Position numbers and translations under genes: made by a program. Under the pieces are notes generated by a model. It was not told where the DNA came from. It ran no database searches and was given only the letters and a program-made list of their open reading frames with translations. A stretch of DNA of 64,000 bases, taken from M55B127 sp034521955. Lineage in GTDB: Bacteria > Bacillota > Halanaerobiia > Halanaerobiales > M55B127. Below, piece after piece: positions 17,253 to 26,215 of this stretch. Location: contig JAXHLT010000001.1 of NCBI GenBank assembly GCA_034521955.1, positions 489,550-553,549 on the forward strand, read 5' to 3'. How positions within the stretch are numbered: position 1 is the first letter of the stretch; each line of letters begins with the position of its first letter.

Positions 17253-18224
17253 GAGATATTACCTACCTTTTCATGGAAAAAACAAGCTGACCTTCCCCCA
17301 CTATTAGTTTCAAATAGAGGAGGTTTTTCTTTACAACATTTATCTTGTTTGTAATTACAACGCGGATGAAAGTTACATCCAGAAGGAAGTTCTGATAAAT
17401 CCGGTATATCACCTGGTATAACATTTAACTTTTTATCCTTTTTATCGTCTGGCAAACAGTTAATTAAAGCCTCTGTATAAGGATGCTGTGGTTTATTAAA
17501 AATACTATCTCTATCATTAACTTCTACAACTCTTCCAGCATAAAAAACAGCAACCCGATCAGCAATTTCTGATACAACCCCTAAATCATGAGTTATATAA
17601 ATAATTGTTGAATTATATTCACTTATCAAATTCTTTAACAAACTTAAAATTTGAGCTTCAACAGTTACATCAAGAGCTGTTGTAGGTTCATCTGCAATAA
17701 GTAGGGAAGGGTTAGTAACAAAAGCCATAGCTAATAGAACTCGCTGTTTCATTCCCCCACTAAACTGATGAGGGTATTCATCCATTCTAGTTTCAGCATC
17801 TGCTATACCCATTTTTGACAGCATTTCAACTGCTGTTTTTTTTATATCTTTTATGTCAGTTCTATATTTTATTATATCTTTTAGTTGTCTTCCAACCTTA
17901 AATACAGGGTTTAAAGAACTCTGGGGATTTTGTGGAATATATGAAATTTTCTTTCCACGATACTCCTTATTAAACTTCCTCTCTTTAATTTTACATATAC
18001 TTTTACCTTCAAATAATATATCTCCATTTTTGATTTTTGCTCTAGGTGGTAATAATCTAATTAAAGAAAGACCAAGTGTAGATTTACCACTACCGCTTTC
18101 TCCTACAACACCAAAAACTTCGCCCTTATTTAAAGATTAGATTAACACAATCAACAGCTAAAAATGACTTTTTGTTTTTCCTATAAACAATCTTTAGTTT
18201 ATTTATCTTTAACAGCTCTTCCAT
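17249..18224 (-). pseudogene. dppD: Dipeptide/oligopeptide ABC transporter ATPase DppD, +1 frameshift near N-terminus
   Basis: First peptide-import ATPase. An ATG at 18224, preceded by AGGAGAG, starts MEELLKINKLK; after VNLIFK the frame hits TAA. Deleting one T of TTT (18132-18134 on the plus strand is AAA) gives VNLILNKGEVFGVVGESGSG, i.e. the expected Walker A region, and the frame then runs without interruption through YIPQNPQSSLNP, signature FSGGMKQRV, Walker B LLIADEPTTALD and the C-terminal CNFHPRC motif to 17249. Overlaps dppF by four bases. Confidence 0.9.
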
Positions 18225-18226
18225 TA

Positions 18227-19096
18227 TTAGCTCTCCTCATTTTTTGATTTAGGATTTAGGGCATTTCTTAAACTTTCAGCTAAAAGTGAGAATCCCATCA
18301 TTGTAAATACAATAGCCAAAGAGGGAGCAATTAACATCATAGGAGCATTTTCTATAAACTGATAACCTTCCTGCAGCATTACTCCCCAGCTTGATAGAGG
18401 TGGCTGAACTCCTAAACCCAAAAAAGAAAGCCCGGCTTCCCACATAATCATGGAAGCAACATCCATTCCAGCCAATACTAAAACAGAAGCAAATATATTT
18501 GGTATTATATGAAAGATAATGATCTTTACAGAAGAGGCTCCCATACTTTTTGCAACCGCAACATATTCTTCTTCCTTAACTGATAGTGTTTCAGCCCTTA
18601 CTACCCTTCCATAGCGCGGCATAATTGTTACACCAAGGATAATTATTAAACTCTGTAGTGAAGGACCAACAATTGCAACCAAAACTAGGATTAGTACTAT
18701 TGGAGGAAAGGCCCTGATTACATCAAATAAAAATATTATAATACCATCAATAATTCCTCCACTATATGCTGCTGCAGTACCCAAAATTATACCAACTAAT
18801 ATTGATATGAAAAGACCTCCAAAAGCAACATATAAGGCAGGCCTTGCAGCATAAATCATCCTGCTTAGAGTATCTCTACCTATATTATCCGTTCCAGCAG
18901 GGTGACTTAGAGAAGGTGGCTGCAGCCTGTTTCTAACATCTGTTTCATACGGGTCATGTGGAGAAATCCAGGGACCAAATATAGCCGTTATAAAAAATGC
19001 TAGTATAATAACTGCTGCTATATAAAATCTAAAATCACTTTTCATATATTTAAAATTTCTTATTATCTTATGTTTAAAGTAATTGGTTCTATTCAT
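18227..19096 (-). CDS. dppC: Dipeptide/oligopeptide ABC transporter permease DppC
   Basis: Intact membrane subunit of 289 residues. N-terminal span followed by the DppC/OppC-specific WISPHDPYETD and HPAGTDNIGRDTLSRMIY, then the EAA loop (VAVAKSMGASSVKIIIFHIIPN). It pairs with DppB. Intact although the ATPases and binding protein of the same operon are frameshifted. Confidence 0.95.
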   Translation of the reverse strand: MNRTNYFKHKIIRNFKYMKSDFRFYIAAVIILAFFITAIFGPWISPHDPYETDVRNRLQPPSLSHPAGTDNIGRDTLSRMIYAARPALYVAFGGLFISILVGIILGTAAAYSGGIIDGIIIFLFDVIRAFPPIVLILVLVAIVGPSLQSLIIILGVTIMPRYGRVVRAETLSVKEEEYVAVAKSMGASSVKIIIFHIIPNIFASVLVLAGMDVASMIMWEAGLSFLGLGVQPPLSSWGVMLQEGYQFIENAPMMLIAPSLAIVFTMMGFSLLAESLRNALNPKSKNEES

Positions 19097-19105
19097 TTTT
19101 ATCTC

Positions 19106-20044
19106 CTATTTATTCCTTATTCTTGGATCTAAGTATGCATAAGATAAATCAGCTAATAAGTTTGCAACTATAAATAAAAATGCTGCTATAAGGACTCCAC
19201 CTCTAACCATTGGAAGGTCTCTTTCAAAGATAGCATCTACAGTTAGACGTCCTAATCCCGGTCTATTAAAGATTACTTCAACAAACAAGGCTCCACCCAA
19301 TAGTCTACCAATTCCAAGCCCTATTACTGCAACAATTGGTTTTACCGCCTTCTTTAGAGCATACCTATAGTATATAAATGATTTAGGTAATCCAAATGAG
19401 CGAGCTGTTATAATATAGTCTTCATTAATGGTTTCAAGCATTGAACTTCTGGTCAAACGGGCAATATAACCGGTCCAGCCTATTGATAAAGCTAAAGCCG
19501 GACCGATCAAATGGTGTATTGAGTCAATTATTCCTCCATCACCTGCTCCCATGACTGGAAGTAAATTCAATCTTATAGAAAAAAACAGTAAGATTAATAC
19601 TCCGGCTACATATGTTGGAGTTGAGGCAAACACAAATGAAAATACTCCTAATATTCCATCCCAAACAGTACCTTCATAGTTTGCCGCAAAAAGTCCAATC
19701 ATAATACCAATAAAAACAGCAAAACCCATTCCAGTTAGCGTTAAAACTAAGGTATAGGGTAATACATTCATTACAGCATTAAATACTGAAACATCTCTAA
19801 ATATGGAAGTTCCAAAATCACCGGAAATAACTCGTTGCAAATATAAATAGAAACTTATATACCAGGGTTTATCAAGACCAAGTTCTTCATTGATATCACT
19901 TATCATCTTTTCAGAAGCTCTTGGCCCCAAAATAATTTCAGCTGGTTCTCCTGGTAACAGATAGCTTAAGCTAAATAAAAGCAAAAGCACTGCTATTAAT
20001 GTCGGTACTATTAATAATAATCTCTTAACTGTATATATTAACAT
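19106..20044 (-). CDS. dppB: Dipeptide/oligopeptide ABC transporter permease DppB
   Basis: Intact membrane subunit of 312 residues, about six spans. DppB/OppB landmarks: LLIVPTLIAVLLLLF, LGLDKPWYISFYLYL and GDFGTSIFRDVSV in the N-terminal half, and the EAA loop ITARSFGLPKSFIYYRYALKK. Follows the binding-protein gene and precedes dppC by nine bases. Confidence 0.95.
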   Translation of the reverse strand: MLIYTVKRLLLIVPTLIAVLLLLFSLSYLLPGEPAEIILGPRASEKMISDINEELGLDKPWYISFYLYLQRVISGDFGTSIFRDVSVFNAVMNVLPYTLVLTLTGMGFAVFIGIMIGLFAANYEGTVWDGILGVFSFVFASTPTYVAGVLILLFFSIRLNLLPVMGAGDGGIIDSIHHLIGPALALSIGWTGYIARLTRSSMLETINEDYIITARSFGLPKSFIYYRYALKKAVKPIVAVIGLGIGRLLGGALFVEVIFNRPGLGRLTVDAIFERDLPMVRGGVLIAAFLFIVANLLADLSYAYLDPRIRNK

Positions 20045-20063
20045 ATCAAATACCCCTTAATGT

Positions 20064-21594
20064 TTATTTATATTTAGCTAACCAGCTTAATATTCCTCCA
20101 TCAGGAGTTAAAGTTACCTCTAAGTCGTTATTCCAGGTTGGAGTTTTTACTCCATGAGTCACCCATACACCTATATTTGCATGATCAACAATATCCTGCA
20201 TTTCATGATACAGTTTAGCTCTTTCATCATTATCCATTGTTTGTTCTGCTTTATCCCATAGGTTATCATACTCTTCATTTGACCAGTGCATTAGATTCCA
20301 TTTGCCAACCTGACGGCTTAAAAACCACTGACTATTGTAACCTGGATCTACTGTATTACCAAATCTAGCATAAGTTATATGGTACTCACCATTATGCCAT
20401 GCTTCTATTTTAGGACCAATTTCCATAGTTTCAATTTCTACATTAATATTGAATTTAGCCAGTTGGGCCTGAATTAATGTTGCAATTGTCCGTCTTTCTT
20501 GATTAGCATCAGTAACATATTTTAAATTTAATCCTTCCCCATTAGGATAACCGGCTTCTTCTAATAAATTTAAAACATAATCCCTACTAACATCTTCTAA
20601 GTTTTTATGTGGAGATTTTTTGTATCCTAACATATCTGGTAGAAGCCATGAATATGCAGGATCAGCCTGACCGGCAAATACTCCAATTATTATTTCTTCG
20701 GGATCTATTATATATCTTAGGGCTTCTCTTAACTTTGGATTATCCATAGGTGGTTTTTGGACATTAAAACCAACCCATTGAAATGCAAGGTCTGGATAAG
20801 TTTTAGTATTTAAACTTTCATTTTCTTTCAATTTTTTCATAGTTTTCTAAACTGACCTGCCCAAAATCAACTTCACCTGATCTTAATGCTAGTTCCTGTG
20901 ACATCTGGTCAGCCATTGGTATAAACTCTACTTTTTCAATAAATGCATTTTGTCCAAAGTAGTCATCAAATCTTGAAACTGAAATATTATTATTTACTCC
21001 CCAGCTTTCAAACTGATATGGTCCACTACCTATTGGATTACTGGCAAATGTATCTCTCCCCATCTCTTCTACTGCTTTTTTAGATACTATTAAACCAGCA
21101 TTATATGGTAAGGTAGAAGTAAACAGTCTTGCCATTGGTTCTTCTAATATTAACTGTACAGTATAATCATCAACTACCTTAACTTCCTTTAGTTTTGAAA
21201 AGGATTCCGCTTCAGGTGAACCATTTTCAGGGTCTATAATCCGTTCAAAACTAAACTTAACATCTTCTGCAGTTACTTCACCATAACCATTATGGAACTT
21301 TACACCTTCTTTTAAATAAAATGTTATAGTTTTATTATCAGCTGAAAGTTCCCATTTTTCTGCCAGATCACCAACAACCTCATAACTGCCCGGTTTATAC
21401 TTTACTAGTCCAGAAAAAATACTGTCCATTATAGGCCATTCAGATATTGACCTCTGTAAAAATCCTGGATCTAAGGTTTGTGCTTTTCCATCTAAAGCAA
21501 CCCTCATTTTTTCAGTTTGAGCTACACTCACACCGGTTGTAATTGCTAAAACAAGGACCAAAACACCAATTAATACTATAGTTTTTCTAAACAT
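20064..21594 (-). pseudogene. dppA: Dipeptide/oligopeptide-binding protein DppA, single +1 frameshift
   Basis: Family 5 solute-binding protein in two overlapping pieces. The 21594-20818 piece has a signal peptide (MFRKTIVLIGVLVLVLA..., ending VSVAQ, no lipobox Cys), ALDGKAQTLDPG and the SBP_bac_5 core, and ends KIERK. The 20840-20064 piece continues with TYPDLAFQWVGFN and DNPKLREALRYIID to the normal C-terminus. Removing one A from the six-A run (plus-strand T run 20832-20837) joins them as ENYEKLKENESL. Full length would be about 509 residues, normal for the family. Confidence 0.92.
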
Positions 21595-21629
21595 TTTTTT
21601 ATAACCCTCCCTTTCTTAATTCACACTAA

Positions 21630-22478
21630 TTAATAAAAATGAGGACTTATTAATTCTAATAACTCTTGTTTATCTTTTTTATCTTTTAAATAAAGCGTGA
21701 AATATTCTATTACTTTAATACTCTCAGTAATATATTGGGGGAATAGAGAATATATCTCATCAAATATTGACTGTTCTAAAAACATATAATCTTTTACATT
21801 TGCATAGATATATTGATGTAGGTTAAGTGAAAGGAATCTATCGAGAAATTTAAGTATATATGCTTTTACTTTAAATGGGCTATAAAATATATCATGTACT
21901 TTAAGCATATTTTGATAGGAGTTATTGATAAGATTAATGTGTAGATAATGGTCGTGAAGTTTTGTTATATTATAGTAGTATATATCAACTATTAAAGAAT
22001 TCAATTCATCTTCTGTCTTAATATAAGCTGATGGGTTTAACTTATAACATTCTTTATTAAAGTATTTTTTTACTAATAGACAGTCTAGTTCAAGTTCAAA
22101 TCTTTTGTGTTCAACACCATTTTTTGTTTTTTTATCAATTATTTCATGAATATGTTTATCTAATAAAAAATGAGTTATAACCCCCATGAAATAAGATACT
22201 GCAAAAGGATAGTTTTTATTTCCTTCTTTTTCTTTTAGAAGTTCAAAAGCATTAACTAAAAACTCGGATTGTTTTTTTTCATGAAGTTTATTCCCTATAT
22301 CAGGCCCTTTTTTATCCTTAATCCAGGGCCAAAAATCATTATAAAAGAAAAAATCAGGGCCTTGTGTACCAAAGTTAAACTGTTTTCTGTTTTCAACTAA
22401 AAGTTCATACAAAGCCCTGTCCTCAATCTTTTTAATAACCATATCTCCACCAATTATATGGGTCCAGAGATCTGGCAT
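21630..22478 (-). CDS. Zinc-dependent phospholipase C-like protein
   Basis: A 282-residue protein resembling the Zn_dep_PLPC (phospholipase C/S1-P1-like) family: MPDLWTHIIGGD at the N-terminus, GTQGPDFFFYND near residue 40 and THFLLDKHIHEI in the middle supply the His/Asp metal ligands typical of the fold. No signal peptide is seen, so it is probably cytoplasmic. Bacterial members of this type are largely uncharacterised; catalytic activity is unproven. Gene lies between dppA and glgA, with AGAGGTG before the ATG. Confidence 0.75.
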   Translation of the reverse strand: MPDLWTHIIGGDMVIKKIEDRALYELLVENRKQFNFGTQGPDFFFYNDFWPWIKDKKGPDIGNKLHEKKQSEFLVNAFELLKEKEGNKNYPFAVSYFMGVITHFLLDKHIHEIIDKKTKNGVEHKRFELELDCLLVKKYFNKECYKLNPSAYIKTEDELNSLIVDIYYYNITKLHDHYLHINLINNSYQNMLKVHDIFYSPFKVKAYILKFLDRFLSLNLHQYIYANVKDYMFLEQSIFDEIYSLFPQYITESIKVIEYFTLYLKDKKDKQELLELISPHFY

Positions 22479-22494
22479 AAGATTTCACCTCTTT

Positions 22495-24154
22495 TTATAC
22501 CCTTATTTTGTTTTTGATTTTATCATATTTTTTCTTGCCTATTCCATTAATTTTCATAAGATCACTTTTTTTACTAAACTTCCCCTGCTCATCTCTATAA
22601 TTTATTACTCTTTTAGCATATGTCCTACCAATACCTTTAATATTCATTAATTGTTTTAAAGATGCTTTGTTTATATTAATTTGTTTGCTTTCAACCTTTT
22701 TAGGCTCTTGATCAATCACCATTTTTTTATATAGTTCTTCATATTTATTGGCTGACTTCTCCCAACTGAAATCTTGATCCATAACCCTTTTTACTAATTT
22801 TGTCCATACCTCTTTATCATGATAAAATGTCAATGCTCTTTTTATTGAATGTAGCATATCATGAGCATTATAGTCACTAAATGTAAAACCATAACCTTTA
22901 TCTTCATATTCATTATAAGGGATAACAGTATCTTTTAATCCCCCTGTTTCTTTAACAATAGGTACTGTGCCGTAGCGCATACTTATTAACTGCCCTAAAC
23001 CACAGGGTTCAAATCTTGAAGGCATTAAGAACATATCACTACCCGCATAAATCTTTTGAGCTAAATTAGCATCATAAGTCATTTTAGCCCTCATCTTATC
23101 TGGATACTTGTTTTCAACATATCTAAAAAAGTCTTCATATTGATAATCTCCAGTACCCAGGACTATAAACTGCAAGTTTTCATTCATTAGACTATCAATT
23201 ATTGGTGGAAAAAGATCATTCCCTTTTTGTTCAACTAATCTAGATATAATTGAAACTACAGGAATATCTTTATCTTGTTTTAAACCCATATCTTTTTGTA
23301 ACTGTAATTTATTTTCATACTTGTCTTCAATATTATTTTTATCATAATTTTTATAAATACTATCATCATTTTTAGGGTCAAACTCATCATAATCAATACC
23401 ATTTGCTATACCATATAAATCATTGGCTCTTACATTAAGTATATAATCTAAACCTTCACCAAAATATTTTGTTTTAATTTCTTGTGCATAGGTTTCACTT
23501 ACCGTATTAATAATATCTGAGTACATAATACCCATTTTCATATAATTTACAAGATTATCATGCATAATATTACCAGAAGTAATATGATAATTTGAAACTC
23601 CTAAAACATCATGAACAACACCTAGGTTCAAACTTACCCTGATAAGCTAAATTATGAATTGAAAAAACTGTTTTTATATCTCTATAAAAATCATAAATTT
23701 GATAATTATCTTTTAGCATTAGGCTTAATGGACCAGTCTGCCAATCATTACAGTGAATGATATCAGGCTTAAAGTCAATTTCTTTAATCATCTCAAGTAC
23801 TGCCCTAGAAAAAAATGCATACTGTTCTTCTTTATCACCGTTTTCATAAATAGAATCTCTAAAAAAGTAAAACTTGTTATCTATAAAATAGGTAGGCACA
23901 CCCTTATAATCTAATCTGTTAACACCTACATATTTATCACGCCATACCATTTTCATCCTAAAGTCTGCAACATGTTCAAAATCTTTAACATACTTATAAC
24001 TTATCTTTTTATATTCAGGTAATACAACTCTAACATCATGTCCTTTCTTTTTTAGAGCACGGGGTAGAGCACCTGAAACATCTGCAAGTCCACCTGTTTT
24101 TATAAATGGTGAAACTTCAGGGGAAACAAAAAGAATCTTTAACTTTCTACTCAT
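22495..24154 (-). pseudogene. glgA: Glycogen synthase GlgA with C-terminal helix-hairpin-helix domain; one +1 frameshift
   Basis: GT5 ADP-glucose starch/glycogen synthase. N-terminal piece (24154-23609): FVSPEVSPFIKTGGLADV, the KTGGL ADP-glucose-binding motif, to SIHNLAYQGKFE. C-terminal piece: GVVHDVLGVSNYH, SRLVEQKG, SRFEPCGLGQLISMRYGT (catalytic Glu region) and GGLKDTV. One extra base at about 23627-23632 separates them; its removal gives AYQGKFNLGVVHD. The last ~60 residues are unusual: ININKASLKQLMNIKGIG... and KINGIGKKKYDKIKNKI, a ComEA-type tandem helix-hairpin-helix domain not found in standard GlgA. Length about 555 residues instead of the usual ~480. Confidence 0.9.
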
Positions 24155-24201
24155 TAGGATATTACCTCCTCTATACTATCAATTTATTATTATATATATT
24201 A

Positions 24202-24230
24202 AGTTTATTAAACTTTCACAAAACTGTCAA
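24202..24230 (-). promoter_or_regulatory. Probable glgA promoter
   Basis: TTGACA (24225-24230, minus strand), 17-base spacer, TAAACT (24202-24207). It lies in the 168-base divergent gap between glgA and glgB. The glgB side shows only AT-rich sequence with no clear -35, and AGGAGG at 24311-24316. Confidence 0.55.
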
Positions 24231-24322
24231 ACATTATTACTCCCTGTTATACTAAATATTAAAAGGATATTAATTATACTTCTTGAAATATATATATAAG
24301 CAAGTATTTAGGAGGTTAATCA

Positions 24323-26215
24323 ATGTCTAAACCAGCTATTAGTGATTATGATAAATATTTATTTAACCGTGGTGAACATTATCGTATATATAAATTTCTT
24401 GGTGCACATCTAAAAACAGAACAAAGAATAAAAGGGGTTCGTTTTTCAGTATGGGCTCCCTTTGCTCGTAAAGTTTCAGTTGTCGGAGACTTTAATAACT
24501 GGAATAAATTTTCTCATCAAATGACAAAAGAAAAAGAAAGTGGTATCTGGACTATCTTTATTCCAAAAATTAATGAAGGAACATTATATAAATATGCTAT
24601 AACCGGTAAACATGGTGACGACTTTTTAAAATCAGACCCAGTTGCCTTCTATTCAGAAAAAAGTCCTAATACGGCTTCGATTGTAACTTCTTTAAATAAA
24701 TATGACTGGACAGATAAACTCTGGATGAAAAAAAGAAAAGACAATAAACCACATAAAGAACCTCTTAATATTTATGAAGTACATCCCGGCTCCTGGAAAC
24801 ATGATAAGTTAGATAATCCATATAATTACAGAAGGTTAGCTGACGAACTTATTCCCTACGTTCAAAAAATGGGTTATACTCACTTAGAATTACTTCCACT
24901 TACAGAATTTCCCTTTGGAGGTTCCTGGGGTTATCAAACTACAGGATATTTTTCAATTACAAGCAGATACGGCAAACCGGAAGACTTTAAGTATTTTGTC
25001 AATAAAGCTCATCGTCATGGAATAGGTGTAATAATGGACTGGGTTCCCAGTCATTTTTGCAAAGACAGCCATGGCCTTAGACTGTTTGACGGAACCAATC
25101 TTTATGAAAGCCCTGATCCTAATCGAGCTGAAAATATACAGTGGGATACTTTAAACTTTGATTTTCATCAAAATGAAGTCTGGAGTTTTTTGATCTCTAG
25201 TGCTAGATTCTTTTTTGACATTTATCATATCGATGGAATTAGAGTAGATGCTGTAAGTAATATGCTGTATTTAGATTATAATAAAAAAGAGGGTGAATGG
25301 ACACCCAATAAACATGGAAGTAATGAAAACCTAAAAGCAGTTGAATTTCTAAAAAATTTAAACCAAACAGTATTTAATGACTTCCCCGGCGTACTTATGG
25401 TAGCTGAAGAGTCAACAGCCTGGCCGAAGGTAACCAGTCCGGTTGATAAAAATGGATTAGGTTTTAACTTTAAATGGGATATGGGCTGGATGAATGATAC
25501 TTTAAAATATATGGAAGAAGATTCTTCAATGAGAAAAAATAAACACGACCTATTAACCTTTTCTATGATGTATGCTCATTCTGAAAACTATATATTACCT
25601 TTATCACATGATGAAGTTGTTCACGGTAAAAAGTCTCTTTTAGATAAAATGAGCGGTGATTACTGGCAGAAGTTTGCTAACTTAAGATTATTATATGCAT
25701 ATATGTTTGCTCACCCCGGTAAAAACCTTTTGTTTATGGGGGGAGAGTTCGGTCAGTTTATTGAATGGAACTACAAACAAGAATTAGATTGGCTTCTTTT
25801 AGACTATCCCAAACATCAAGAATTGAAAAAATATGTTAAAGATTTAAATCATTATTATAAACAAAATAATGCATTTTGGTTAAAGGACTATGAACACGAA
25901 GGATTTCAATGGATTGAAGCAGATGATTCCCAACAAAGTGTAATAAGTTTTACAAGATCAGGAAAAAACCAAAATGATTTGCATGTTATTCTTTGTAACT
26001 TCACACCTGTTCCAAGAGAAAACTATAAAATAGGTGTTCCAATTAATGGCAACTATAAAGAAGTATTTAATAGTGATAAAAAAGATTACGGAGGTTCTGG
26101 AATAAAAAATGAAAACTTAATAAAAAGTACAAAAAAGGAGTATCATGGTTTTAAACAATCAATTGAAATAACCATCCCTCCCCTTTCTGGAATTTATATT
26201 AAAAAATGTGACTAA
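24323..26215 (+). CDS. glgB: 1,4-alpha-glucan branching enzyme GlgB
   Basis: GH13 enzyme of 630 residues that forms alpha-1,6 branches in glycogen. N-terminal CBM48 (VRFSVWAPFARKVSVVGDFNNW), then the catalytic barrel: YEVHPGSW, GIGVIMDWVPSHF, GIRVDAVSNMLY with the nucleophile Asp, VAEESTAWP with the acid/base Glu, and LSHDEVVHGKKSL with the third carboxylate. Strong AGGAGG before the ATG. Divergent from glgA; its end overlaps the convergent pullulanase gene by four bases. Confidence 0.97.
   Translation: MSKPAISDYDKYLFNRGEHYRIYKFLGAHLKTEQRIKGVRFSVWAPFARKVSVVGDFNNWNKFSHQMTKEKESGIWTIFIPKINEGTLYKYAITGKHGDDFLKSDPVAFYSEKSPNTASIVTSLNKYDWTDKLWMKKRKDNKPHKEPLNIYEVHPGSWKHDKLDNPYNYRRLADELIPYVQKMGYTHLELLPLTEFPFGGSWGYQTTGYFSITSRYGKPEDFKYFVNKAHRHGIGVIMDWVPSHFCKDSHGLRLFDGTNLYESPDPNRAENIQWDTLNFDFHQNEVWSFLISSARFFFDIYHIDGIRVDAVSNMLYLDYNKKEGEWTPNKHGSNENLKAVEFLKNLNQTVFNDFPGVLMVAEESTAWPKVTSPVDKNGLGFNFKWDMGWMNDTLKYMEEDSSMRKNKHDLLTFSMMYAHSENYILPLSHDEVVHGKKSLLDKMSGDYWQKFANLRLLYAYMFAHPGKNLLFMGGEFGQFIEWNYKQELDWLLLDYPKHQELKKYVKDLNHYYKQNNAFWLKDYEHEGFQWIEADDSQQSVISFTRSGKNQNDLHVILCNFTPVPRENYKIGVPINGNYKEVFNSDKKDYGGSGIKNENLIKSTKKEYHGFKQSIEITIPPLSGIYIKKCD

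Noticed and set aside
16358..17824. Three separate ABC ATPase genes
   Set aside because: Removing single bases joins them into two normal ATPases (DppF, DppD) with the motifs in the right order; they are pieces, not genes.
20818..20840. Two independent peptide-binding proteins
   Set aside because: The second piece has no signal peptide and continues the family alignment of the first; one-base correction in an A run restores a full-length DppA.
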